Below are positions 1-5,408 of a DNA stretch of 6,093 nt, in pieces. The DNA comes from an uncultured Ruminococcus sp. (GTDB lineage: Bacteria > Bacillota > Clostridia > Oscillospirales > Ruminococcaceae). Both the position numbers and the translations under genes were made by a program. The stretch lies in assembly GCA_947178195.1 (NCBI GenBank), contig CAMWXM010000175.1:1-6093 (forward strand), written 5' to 3'. The stretch's first letter is position 1. Every line of letters begins with the position of its first letter. Under the pieces are notes generated by a model, which saw nothing but the letters and a program-made list of their open reading frames with translations, did no database searches and was not told the origin of the DNA.

Positions 1-1315
1 ATTTTTTCAGCTCATCAACCATTTCGGCTTTTTCCCACTGCGCCATTCCGTTTTTCCATACTAAGCTATCAGAAGTAATCTGTCCAGTAGCAGCCATTTG
101 CGTTAAAGTGTCAATATCAAACGGACCGGTAGCCTGACCATTGACAGCTACATGATATGTAGCCATAGGAATGGGCGGAGGTGTCATTTGTTGTTGCATA
201 GATTGGTTTGTGCCGCTCATCATATTATTCATCGTTTGACCCACAACACTGCCTATAGCCATGTTTGCCATCATAGCAGCCATGTTAAATCCATCACCGC
301 CGCTGCCTAAGTTTACATCACCGGCTCCATTAGCGCCCATTTGCCCCAATGCATTTGCACCAGCTACGCCGACCTCTGCTTGTTTCTCTATTTGATATGC
401 GCCAATATTCGCAGTTTGGGTATGCAAGCGTTGTGCATACTGACCTTCTTCTCGTTGAATACGCAGAGTTTCCTGATAATTTTCAGCCTCAATATGTTGT
501 TTATCTGTAATATCCCTGATTTTTGCTTCAGCTTCTGCTTTTGCAGTAGCTCCAGAAAGTTCTCTGGTAACACCCATCAGCTGACGGTATCCTTCGCTTG
601 TTTTATCTACTTCTATAGCACCAATATCAATGCCAGAAACAACAACTCCAAAGTCCTCTTTTAATCGTTCTTTTAGGTCGTATTCAATCACATCGTTGAT
701 TTGTGCAATTTTGCTTTCTATCTGGATTACAGGAATGTTATGTGCGGCAGGAGCGTTGGCAACAGTATCTTTAACATAACGATTGACAGTATCACGGATT
801 TGACGCTGGAAATCATCAAGATTAAAGCTACTGAGCTTATGTAACTTAATAAATTCTCTGTAGTCAGCGATTCTAAAGCTTATTGTACCCCTGACTGCAA
901 TAGGCACACCAAAGTCAGCAAATCTTGGGTCGTATACATCAAAGAACGGGACAGCAAATTTCACTTGGATAATTTCTGCAAGATTTATAAAATACACTTC
1001 CGCCTGAAATGGCGTATCACCGCCATATGCCAACCCGACAATATTAGATAAAATAGGAAGATTTGCGGTTTCAAGTATTTTGTCAAACGGTCCTTCAATA
1101 TAATCCTGCATAGGAGCATTATTATAGTTATATACAAAAACAGCCACTTCTCCGTCCTTAACACGAAGTGAAGAACCATAACGAATAGCATTCTCCCTTT
1201 TGCTCTCTCCTGATTTTGTGTTTTCAGGATGCCATTTCCATATTAAATATGAAGATTCATCACAGCGGATAACGTCCGTTAAACCGCCTGCTCTCATTTT
1301 ATTGAATATGCTCAT
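1..1315 (-). CDS. SPFH (band-7/YdjI-type) protein with C-terminal GYF_2-like domain, 3' partial
   Basis: The first 438 residues are visible; the C-terminus lies beyond the window start. The protein begins MSIFNKMRAGGLTDVIRCDE. An SPFH/band-7 type domain covers roughly residues 20-235, ending in a GVVVSGIDIGAIEVD stretch typical of the YdjI/'virion core protein' branch. A charged Ala/Glu/Gln-rich helix, probably coiled coil, spans about 240-315, followed by a Gly/Met/Asn-rich low-complexity linker (about 315-382). A GYF_2-like domain starts near 386 (NGQATGPFD, then LVWKNGMAQWEKA). SPFH proteins form oligomeric scaffolds on membranes. B. subtilis YdjI works with the zinc-ribbon membrane protein YdjG to recruit a PspA homologue, and the gene just upstream here is of that zinc-ribbon type. 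I infer a membrane-associated scaffold in an envelope-stress or membrane-domain complex. The ATG at 1315 is chosen because AAGAGGG (1324-1330) lies 8 nt upstream; the gap to the upstream stop is only 16 bp. No signal peptide or clear membrane segment is visible. Confidence 0.9.
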   Translation of the reverse strand, partial: MSIFNKMRAGGLTDVIRCDESSYLIWKWHPENTKSGESKRENAIRYGSSLRVKDGEVAVFVYNYNNAPMQDYIEGPFDKILETANLPILSNIVGLAYGGDTPFQAEVYFINLAEIIQVKFAVPFFDVYDPRFADFGVPIAVRGTISFRIADYREFIKLHKLSSFNLDDFQRQIRDTVNRYVKDTVANAPAAHNIPVIQIESKIAQINDVIEYDLKERLKEDFGVVVSGIDIGAIEVDKTSEGYRQLMGVTRELSGATAKAEAEAKIRDITDKQHIEAENYQETLRIQREEGQYAQRLHTQTANIGAYQIEKQAEVGVAGANALGQMGANGAGDVNLGSGGDGFNMAAMMANMAIGSVVGQTMNNMMSGTNQSMQQQMTPPPIPMATYHVAVNGQATGPFDIDTLTQMAATGQITSDSLVWKNGMAQWEKAEMVDELKK

Positions 1316-1331
1316 GTGAAACGCCCTCTTT

Positions 1332-2693
1332 CTAATCATCTATTCTTAAAAACATAGTGTTATACCCACGATATTCAACCACTATTCCAAATCCATCATC
1401 GTTATCTGCGTGATAGTGGAACTCTGTTTGCGAAATGTTGTTGTCAAAGCCTTTTTCCATACAAGCGTATATATACTCTTTATAGTCATCCACGGTAGTG
1501 TTGCCAATATATACAATTATACAGGTTTCACTTGACGAGGATATATTTCCATAATCCGATTTAGGCACAGGTAGCAACGAGGCTATTGGGGAATCAGGCC
1601 AGACAAATTTATTCATATCCATTTTATTTGTTATTGTAATATGCATTTTCGAACTATAATGAGTTATTCTTATATTATAACCATTCTCATTATACGCATC
1701 AAATAAAGACCCTGTATTTTCACAGTCAATATCAAAACCGTTGCTTTTACAGATTGACTTGTAATCCTCAAACTCTCTATCTGAAATTCCATAACACTCA
1801 ATGGTGAAGTATGTAGAATTATTGGTTACAATCTCACCCCTCGCATCATCAATAGGCGGAATCAGTCTGGCTAACTCTGTATCGGGAATTACTAACGGTG
1901 TATTTAATGCTGCTATTGAATCAACTGTACCGCTTCTCAAAAATGCTAAAATAATTATTACCAATAAAATAACTACACCTGATGTAGCTCTGAATTTAAC
2001 AGTTTTGGAAACACGAAGCTTTTGAGCAATTATTTCCCTATATGCGTTATTGGCTATCTCATCGCCTTCAAACAGCATTTCGGCACGTTGATAAAGCTGT
2101 TCTCCCTTAGCAGACCACAAACGTGTCCAATATGCGTTTTTTCTATCAACTTTCTCAGCAGCGAGATACGATATTTTTGACTTAGTAAATAATAACGCTT
2201 CCAACAATGCTTCTCGTTCATTTGGAAAAGGGAAATTCTCGATTAAAGCCGACTTTCTTTTTTCTTCAGGAGTCAAACGAGGCGTATTGTTATATCTGAT
2301 TAAAGGTGTTACCAAATATATAATCAGCGGAATACAACTTGTAAAGAAATTCAATACAACCCACCAAAAACGTTTAGCTTTTCCCCAAGAAGCCCAACCT
2401 GTTTTAACTGAATTTGGATTTTCAGCTATCAAGCGATCGCATTCATTTATGCTATTTATGAATTCTTCAAGAACCGACGAAACTTTCGCTGAATTAAATT
2501 CGTGACCACAAGAAGGACAAATTGCAGTAAAGCTAGGAATATCCTCACCGCACGATGGACATTTTACAATTGTACCCGCCCATTCGAAATTCCGTTGAAC
2601 ATTGTGCGAAGCCATAGACTGTGAAACACCACAATTAGGACAGAATTTGATTCCGTCCATTATAGGTTTACCACAATTAAAACAAAATGCCAC
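1332..2693 (-). CDS. Zinc-ribbon membrane protein with duplicated C-terminal domain (YdjG-like organisation)
   Basis: 453 residues, GTG start. Two zinc ribbons open the protein: C4/C7 with C18/C21, and C45/C48 with C59/C62, all in CxxC pairs. A hydrophobic segment at about 108-132 (WWVVLNFF...IIYLVTPLI) and a second at about 237-253 (VVILLVIIILAFL) flank a charged helical region (140-235). The rest, 265-453, is two copies of one domain: 268-354 and 364-450 share [VI]xPD[ST]xxA-x-L-[IL]P, then YxxxC...GFD, then NxxG[FY]-x-I. I recall this type as DUF6591-like, but that name is from memory. With two membrane passes both ends should lie on the same side, so zinc ribbons and duplicated domain would be cytoplasmic. 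That topology, and a role as membrane partner of the downstream SPFH protein, are inferences from the B. subtilis YdjG/YdjI pair. The GTG at 2693 is supported by GGGAGGTG at 2701-2708. It follows the preceding gene by 20 bp and precedes the SPFH gene by 16 bp. Confidence 0.88.
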   Translation of the reverse strand: MAFCFNCGKPIMDGIKFCPNCGVSQSMASHNVQRNFEWAGTIVKCPSCGEDIPSFTAICPSCGHEFNSAKVSSVLEEFINSINECDRLIAENPNSVKTGWASWGKAKRFWWVVLNFFTSCIPLIIYLVTPLIRYNNTPRLTPEEKRKSALIENFPFPNEREALLEALLFTKSKISYLAAEKVDRKNAYWTRLWSAKGEQLYQRAEMLFEGDEIANNAYREIIAQKLRVSKTVKFRATSGVVILLVIIILAFLRSGTVDSIAALNTPLVIPDTELARLIPPIDDARGEIVTNNSTYFTIECYGISDREFEDYKSICKSNGFDIDCENTGSLFDAYNENGYNIRITHYSSKMHITITNKMDMNKFVWPDSPIASLLPVPKSDYGNISSSSETCIIVYIGNTTVDDYKEYIYACMEKGFDNNISQTEFHYHADNDDGFGIVVEYRGYNTMFLRIDD

Positions 2694-2700
2694 CGTTTAG

Positions 2701-2708
2701 CACCTCCC
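2701..2708 (-). promoter_or_regulatory. Strong Shine-Dalgarno fixing the GTG start of the zinc-ribbon gene
   Basis: The minus strand reads GGGAGGTG, near-complete complementarity to the 16S rRNA 3' end, then 7 nt before GTG at 2693. It lies wholly in the 20-bp gap after the upstream stop (2714-2716). It justifies the non-ATG start, which also places the first CxxC pair directly at the N-terminus (MAFCFNC). Confidence 0.85.
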
Positions 2709-2713
2709 AACCA

Positions 2714-3148
2714 TTATTTGTGAACTTGTATATCCTTAAACAACTTATCAGGATTATTTTTCAATTTCCACAACTCCTTATTACGTCTGATTTTGATTAA
2801 TACCTTATGTACTTGGAAAAATTCAATTATTTCATGTTCGCTATAATTTTGTCGTTTCATATATTGCCTTAAATTTCTAACAACTGCTTGTTGTTTTTCA
2901 TCAATCAAACGATCTTCTGCATCCTGCCTTGATATTTCCCAATATTTACACACAACATTAATAATTTCTTCATCGTTCACATTAGCATCATATAAAGTTG
3001 CAAATGTATTTTCCAGTCCAATCTCTATTGCTTTATAAAATGCCTCTTCTCTAACTCTATTAATGCTTTCTCCAAAGCCCGTTAATATGAGATTGTCAAT
3101 CCAATCCCGAAATCTAATTGCAGCATCTCTTGAAATCACTTTTGCCAT
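2714..3148 (-). CDS. Hypothetical small helical protein with internal repeat, second gene of the SPFH operon
   Basis: 144 residues, charged and predicted almost all helical, with no signal peptide, membrane segment or cysteine motif; therefore probably cytoplasmic. I do not recognise the family. A weak internal duplication is visible: NVNDEEIINVVCKYWEIS (about 57-74) resembles NYSEHEIIEFFQVHKVLI (about 101-118), each a 'x-[YV]-S/N-x-x-E-I-I' turn followed by an aromatic-rich amphipathic helix. The C-terminus is strongly basic (KIRRNKELWKLKNNPDK), which could contact nucleic acid or an acidic partner. The ATG at 3148 has GGAGGT (3153-3158) 4 nt upstream, short but strong. The gene sits 27 bp after the HTH gene and 20 bp before the zinc-ribbon gene, so it is almost certainly co-transcribed with both. 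Its fixed place between a regulator and the membrane genes suggests an accessory or adaptor, but nothing in the sequence proves a function. Confidence 0.85.
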   Translation of the reverse strand: MAKVISRDAAIRFRDWIDNLILTGFGESINRVREEAFYKAIEIGLENTFATLYDANVNDEEIINVVCKYWEISRQDAEDRLIDEKQQAVVRNLRQYMKRQNYSEHEIIEFFQVHKVLIKIRRNKELWKLKNNPDKLFKDIQVHK

Positions 3149-3175
3149 AAATACCTCCGCATAAATAATTCTTCA

Positions 3176-3388
3176 TTATTCGTTGTCCAATCGCAATGCT
3201 TGACAAATATCTCCAATATCACAATTCAAATATTCGCATATACGAAGCAACACCGATAGGGCAACCTCTTCATTCTTTCGCAGTTTAGTCATTGTTCCAG
3301 TAGCAATGTTTAAGTCTTTCCTTAATGTAGCAGGAGAGATTTCCTTTTCAATAAGCAATATCCATAGCTTTTTATAGCTTATTCTCAT
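3176..3388 (-). CDS. Small Cro/C1-type HTH transcriptional regulator (HTH_26-like)
   Basis: 70 residues, essentially one helix-turn-helix domain. The N-terminal helix (MRISYKKLWILLIEKEI) leads into the HTH proper: helix 2 at about SPATLRKDLN, turn, recognition helix at about IATGTMTKLRKNE. The helices LSVLLRICEYLNC and DIGDICQAL then complete the five-helix Cro/C1 fold. The length matches the many stand-alone 65-75-residue XRE regulators of Firmicutes. It lacks any ligand or dimerisation domain beyond the fold. It is first gene behind a consensus promoter, and two copies of an ATAGGT-type element overlap that promoter, so it probably represses its own operon; this is inference. The ATG at 3388 has GGAGGG at 3395-3400 with 6-nt spacing. 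The neighbouring upstream ATG at 3391-3393 is excluded because it runs into a stop after two codons. Confidence 0.92.
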   Translation of the reverse strand: MRISYKKLWILLIEKEISPATLRKDLNIATGTMTKLRKNEEVALSVLLRICEYLNCDIGDICQALRLDNE

Positions 3389-3403
3389 ACCATGCCCTCC
3401 TAT

Positions 3404-3434
3404 ATAGTATACCTATCACATATTATAGACCTAT
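3404..3434 (-). promoter_or_regulatory. Candidate tandem operator of the HTH regulator
   Basis: Two 13-bp elements, ATAGTATACCTAT (3404-3416) and ATTATAGACCTAT (3422-3434) on the plus strand, match at 10 of 13 positions and start 18 bp apart. The first is an inverted repeat (ATAG, 5-nt centre, CTAT). One covers the expected transcription start, the other the -10 box. Position and spacing suit cooperative binding of a small Cro/C1 repressor. The assignment to the adjacent regulator is inference. Confidence 0.5.
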
Positions 3435-3450
3435 TTTTCCAGAAAGTCAA
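3422..3450 (-). promoter_or_regulatory. Sigma-A promoter of the HTH/SPFH operon
   Basis: On the minus strand -35 is TTGACT (3445-3450) and -10 is TATAAT (3422-3427), separated by exactly 17 bp. The start site would fall near 3415, giving a leader of about 26 nt before the ATG at 3388. It drives all four genes to its left; no other promoter of this quality is seen within the operon. Confidence 0.85.
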
Positions 3451-3475
3451 TATATTTTGCAAAATTTATGGCAAC

Positions 3476-3497
3476 AATTCGCAACTTCTTGCGAATT
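3476..3497. repeat. Perfect 8-bp inverted repeat upstream of the HTH promoter
   Basis: AATTCGCA (3476-3483) and TGCGAATT (3490-3497) are perfect inverted repeats around a 6-nt centre. The site lies about 25 bp upstream of the -35 box. It could be a binding site for a dimeric regulator; no T-run follows it, so it is not a terminator. Confidence 0.4.
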
Positions 3498-3591
3498 ATT
3501 ATAAAATAATGTTTTGAAAATGCTCTTAACAATCCTATGTCTAAGGAAATTGCCAATCTGTTTTATAGCCTTAACAATATATTGTCAAATA

Positions 3592-3705
3592 AGATTAAAA
3601 TTTATGTCGAAGACAGTATTGGCAACAACATAGTTTATATTTTTGGCAATTAAGCGATTGTGACGTCATAATATGTCGTAACTGCGTACACAAAAAATCA
3701 TAACC
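3592..3705 (+). repeat. Left copy (A) of a ~115-bp inverted repeat flanking the PLD cassette
   Basis: This stretch aligns with the reverse complement of 5409-5528. Shared runs include TATGTCGAAGACAGT, TTGGCAATTAAGCG, GCGTACACAAAA and AATCATAACC. By hand I count about 15 substitutions plus a few small gaps. Weaker similarity may continue leftward to about 3553. Unlike the right copy, the palindrome here has largely decayed. The match stops abruptly at AATCATAACC, a few bases before the terminator of the PLD unit. It lies in the gap 3389-3751, which otherwise holds only the promoter, operator and small inverted repeat listed separately. Confidence 0.75.
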
Positions 3706-3753
3706 AACAAAAATATATTCCCCACTGCTATAACGGCAATGGGGAATATATTT
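3706..3753 (-). terminator. Intrinsic terminator of the PLD operon
   Basis: A perfect 14-bp stem pairs 3711-3724 with 3740-3753 around a 15-nt loop that can itself pair partly (TTGC/AGCA). On the minus strand the stem ends in TTTTTG, the expected U-tract. The stem overlaps the stop codon of the PLD gene (3752-3754), so this is a very tight gene end. It isolates this unit from the HTH operon downstream. Confidence 0.85.
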
Positions 3754-4498
3754 ATTTATTCCATACAGATTTGTTCTTTAAACGCATAAATTCATCAGCA
3801 AAAGATTCTGAAATATTCCGATTATGGTCAATACTTATGCTTTCTTTGTTAAAATTCGCAGCTTTTGTCCAGTTGAAAGTTCCATGAATTGTGGTGGATA
3901 AATCTATAATACAAAATTTTTCATGCATAATATTTGGAAAGTATGATTGTACAGTAATCCAATGCGTAGGAAATTCTGCGGCAACATTAAATTCTGCCGA
4001 TTTATTCTTTTCGTTGTTATCAAGCACTATTTCAATAGTAACTCCTTGGGCTTTCTTTTTCAAAAGTTCGCCATATAATACAGGATCAGTAAACCATGCC
4101 ATTACAATCCAAATTAGATATTTTGCGTTTCTAATTTCATCTATGATTTGGTTACGTATGTTTTCAAACACAATTTCTTGGCTAATATCATTATCGTTTG
4201 GCATCAAACCTGGCTTAATCTCAACTCCCCATAACTCGTAATCATTATTTGGGGGATATATTTCATAACATATTTTTTCAATATATTCCTTGTGCTCCTT
4301 GAGTTGAATAAGCTTTTCTGGAATAATACAAACTTGGATATACTCTTTATAGTGATTCCAAAGATTACGTGTAAACTCTCCAGTCTGCTCATACCGGATA
4401 CTTATGTATTTTAACAAATCTAAAAGTTCTTGCTTTTTATCGTAATCTTCCGTTTGCACAGTCGCAATCAATAGCTTTTTGAACTCTATTTCAGACAT
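3752..4498 (-). CDS. Single-HKD phospholipase D-like protein (probable nuclease)
   Basis: 248 residues from the ATG at 4498. The N-terminal ~95 residues are a charged helical region I do not recognise. A PLD-like domain follows: strand KYLIWIVMAWFT (about 126-137), GVTIEIVLDNNEKN, then the HKD half-motif MHEKFCIID with His192, Lys194 and Asp199. GTFNWTKAA with Asn209 follows, and a Glu at about 219. One HKD means that the active site would form by dimerisation, as in the Nuc family. This subgroup (AWFT...GV.I...N, MHxKFxIID, G[ST]FNWT) is usually annotated as phospholipase D-like; nuclease activity is more likely than lipid hydrolysis, but that is inference. No signal peptide is seen, so it should be cytoplasmic. 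An in-frame ATG at 4513 has no SD, whereas GGAGG sits 8 nt before the ATG at 4498. It lies 28 bp after the membrane-protein gene and ends in a terminator. Confidence 0.9.
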   Translation of the reverse strand: MSEIEFKKLLIATVQTEDYDKKQELLDLLKYISIRYEQTGEFTRNLWNHYKEYIQVCIIPEKLIQLKEHKEYIEKICYEIYPPNNDYELWGVEIKPGLMPNDNDISQEIVFENIRNQIIDEIRNAKYLIWIVMAWFTDPVLYGELLKKKAQGVTIEIVLDNNEKNKSAEFNVAAEFPTHWITVQSYFPNIMHEKFCIIDLSTTIHGTFNWTKAANFNKESISIDHNRNISESFADEFMRLKNKSVWNK

Positions 4499-4506
4499 TG
4501 AAACAG

Positions 4507-4511
4507 CCTCC
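4507..4511 (-). promoter_or_regulatory. Shine-Dalgarno deciding the PLD start
   Basis: The minus strand reads ATGGAGGCTGTTTCAATG. The GGAGG core lies inside the first ATG's own codons and 8 nt before the second ATG (4498). Nothing SD-like precedes the first ATG (4513), so translation should begin at 4498, removing five residues (MEAVS) from the longest reading frame. Confidence 0.75.
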
Positions 4512-4526
4512 ATTTCATAAACATTG

Positions 4527-5033
4527 TTATTTTTTTAAAGACGGAATTTTTGTTCCTCTTACATTTACTTGTAAAATAGTAGCACCCAATATAATGGCTA
4601 CACCCAAAATAGGCACACCAAATTTTAACATATTGGTTATGAACTCTTTGTTTTCAGTATCCTTTGCAGCAATTCGGTCAGCTACAGTTAGCATTTTATC
4701 GGAAATCATTTTGCGTTCATCGGCTGTCAGATTATCCTTCTTTAAAATTTCACCTAGATCATCAAGAAGTTTTTTATATGCCTCAATAGCATCTCGCTGA
4801 CTTGCATCATTGCTTTTTAATGCATTATCACAAAGTGTATTTAACTGTATGATTATGGCTCCTGCATATTCAGCGTATGCTGGAAACTGCTCAATAATAT
4901 TTATTGCAACCTCTCTATCCATACTTGTAATCAATGAGATAAACTCACTTATTTTGTCCTTTGTAATATTCCGAAAACTGTCAATGTTTAATGCTTTTTT
5001 TACATCTTCAGCACTTATCAAATTTTGCGACAT
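4527..5033 (-). CDS. Hypothetical protein with single C-terminal membrane segment, partner of the PLD gene
   Basis: 168 residues from the ATG at 5033. A long, mostly helical soluble region (1-135), rich in Asp, Glu and Lys, includes an Ala/Ile-rich amphipathic stretch (AINIIEQFPAYAEYAGAII). A single hydrophobic segment follows at about 137-156 (KFGVPILGVAIILGATILQV), then a short basic tail (RGTKIPSLKK). There is no N-terminal signal, so it looks tail-anchored with the helical part in the cytoplasm; the basic tail leaves topology uncertain. I recall similar single-TM proteins of Firmicutes, but no function. The ATG at 5039 abuts its SD (GGAGGT directly followed by ATG), whereas the ATG at 5033 lies 6 nt from the same SD, so I start there. 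It is the first main gene after a consensus promoter, overlaps a leader ORF and precedes the PLD gene by 28 bp. Co-transcription suggests that the two proteins act together, perhaps with this one anchoring or controlling the PLD enzyme; that is inference. Confidence 0.85.
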   Translation of the reverse strand: MSQNLISAEDVKKALNIDSFRNITKDKISEFISLITSMDREVAINIIEQFPAYAEYAGAIIIQLNTLCDNALKSNDASQRDAIEAYKKLLDDLGEILKKDNLTADERKMISDKMLTVADRIAAKDTENKEFITNMLKFGVPILGVAIILGATILQVNVRGTKIPSLKK

Positions 5034-5076
5034 AGTCATACCTCCACATATTTTTCACCTTTGCTCCTATAATCAT
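5008..5076 (-). CDS. Candidate 22-residue leader peptide / small protein overlapping the next gene
   Basis: The ORF encodes MIIGAKVKNMWRYDYVAKF plus DKC, then TGA. It has the best SD of the unit: GGAGGT at 5083-5088, 6 nt before the ATG at 5076. It lies about 41 nt downstream of the predicted transcription start. Its last 26 nt overlap the start of the membrane-protein gene in another frame, and its codons carry that gene's SD. This geometry fits translational coupling: ribosomes reading the leader would disturb or deliver themselves to the 5033 start. Alternatively it is a small basic protein, or a chance ORF. The peptide is basic and has no membrane segment. No homologue is known to me. Confidence 0.5.
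   Translation of the reverse strand: MIIGAKVKNMWRYDYVAKFDKC
5040..5045 (-). promoter_or_regulatory. Shine-Dalgarno deciding the start of the membrane-protein gene
   Basis: GGAGGT on the minus strand is followed at once by ATG (5039), then ACT and a second ATG (5033). Zero spacing is unusable, while 6 nt is near the optimum, so the second ATG is the likely start. Confidence 0.75.
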
Positions 5077-5123
5077 TTTATGACCTCCGTTTAACCCACA
5101 TATAGCGATGTATTATCTGTTTT

Positions 5124-5152
5124 ATTATACCATAATTTGCATAATTAGTCAA
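5124..5152 (-). promoter_or_regulatory. Sigma-A promoter of the PLD cassette
   Basis: The minus strand carries TTGACT (5147-5152) and TATAAT (5124-5129) with a 17-bp spacer, the same quality as the promoter of the HTH operon. The start site would be near 5117. The leader contains a small inverted repeat (ACAT, 6 nt, ATGT at about 5098-5111) that could be an operator, but this is weak. Confidence 0.85.
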
Positions 5153-5185
5153 TTATTTGACACATTTTTCTGTATTTTTAAGCAT

Positions 5186-5217
5186 AAAGAAAAGACGGCT
5201 CCGTACAGAACCGCCTT
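5186..5217 (-). terminator. Probable intrinsic terminator upstream of the PLD promoter
   Basis: 5192-5201 pairs with 5208-5217 around a 6-nt loop. On the minus strand the two non-Watson-Crick positions are G-U wobbles and the stem runs into TTTTCTTT. On the plus strand the same positions are A-C mismatches, so the minus strand is favoured. It would stop transcription entering from the right and so insulate the cassette promoter just downstream. Confidence 0.55.
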
Positions 5218-5263
5218 ATTTATTATAATGTTCAATGAGGCTTTTGTCCATAGCTTTAAGCTT

Positions 5264-5289
5264 TTATCCCCAAGTTTTACTGGGGGTAA
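5264..5289. repeat. 9-bp hairpin without T-tract
   Basis: TTATCCCCA (5264-5272) pairs with TGGGGGTAA (5281-5289), with one G-T pair and an 8-nt loop. No U-run follows on either strand, so I do not call it a terminator. Confidence 0.45.
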
Positions 5290-5302
5290 CTATACAAATG
5301 AA

Positions 5303-5337
5303 TCCAGCAAACCCTGTCTGTAAAAGGATTTGCTGGA
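5303..5337. repeat. Hairpin CCAGCAAA/TTTGCTGG beside the tRNA remnant
   Basis: TCCAGCAAA (5303-5311) pairs with TTTGCTGGA (5329-5337); two further C-G pairs follow past a one-base bulge, with a 12-nt loop. It lies 8 bp from the CCA end of the tRNA remnant, on its 3' side, so it could be a relic of that tRNA's downstream region or part of an attachment site. It lacks a convincing T-tract. Confidence 0.5.
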
Positions 5338-5345
5338 ATTGAAAT

Positions 5346-5371
5346 TGGTGGAGATAAGGGGGATTCAAACC
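5346..5371 (-). other. Degenerate 3' end of a tRNA, probably tRNA-Ala (possible att site)
   Basis: The minus strand shows GGTTTGAATC (T-loop), a run of C, then TATCTCC, A and CCA. This matches the T-arm 3' half, acceptor strand, discriminator and CCA of a Clostridia-type tRNA-Ala ending in TTATCTCCACCA. It departs from a functional tRNA: the T-loop has TTTGAAT instead of TTCGAAT, one C is extra, the 5' side of the T-stem (TGCGG) pairs poorly, and no anticodon or D arm lies upstream. A 3'-only tRNA fragment is the usual scar left by integration at a tRNA 3' end. In that case DNA to the right would be element and DNA to the left the old flank. Confidence 0.5.
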
Positions 5372-5408
5372 GCAATTGTCACTATTAGATATTAAAATAC
5401 AACTTTTA

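Noticed and set aside
341..664. 107-codon plus-strand ORF inside the SPFH gene
   Set aside because: It is antisense to a clear SPFH coding frame, lacks an SD, and its Phe/Cys/Ser-rich product is typical of a shadow frame.
985..1191. 68-codon minus-strand ORF overlapping the SPFH gene
   Set aside because: It lies in another frame of the well-supported SPFH domain and has no ribosome binding site.
3592..3705. Terminal inverted repeat of a classical insertion sequence
   Set aside because: No transposase lies between the copies, no flanking target duplication could be identified, and the ends are not the usual 15-40 bp.
3891..4241. 116-codon plus-strand ORF antisense to the PLD gene
   Set aside because: The minus frame carries the HKD motif and a proper SD; the plus frame has neither a motif nor an SD.
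4498..4800. Plus-strand ORFs antisense to the membrane-protein gene (also 4810-5094)
   Set aside because: They mirror the helical coding frame, have no SD, and would have to read through the start region and promoter leader of the opposite gene.
5108..5323. 71-codon plus-strand ORF in the intergenic stretch
   Set aside because: It has no SD, reads through the promoter, a terminator hairpin and two further hairpins, and its composition looks random.
5346..5371. Functional tRNA gene
   Set aside because: Only the 3' third is present; the T-stem pairs poorly, one base is extra, and no anticodon or D arm lies upstream.
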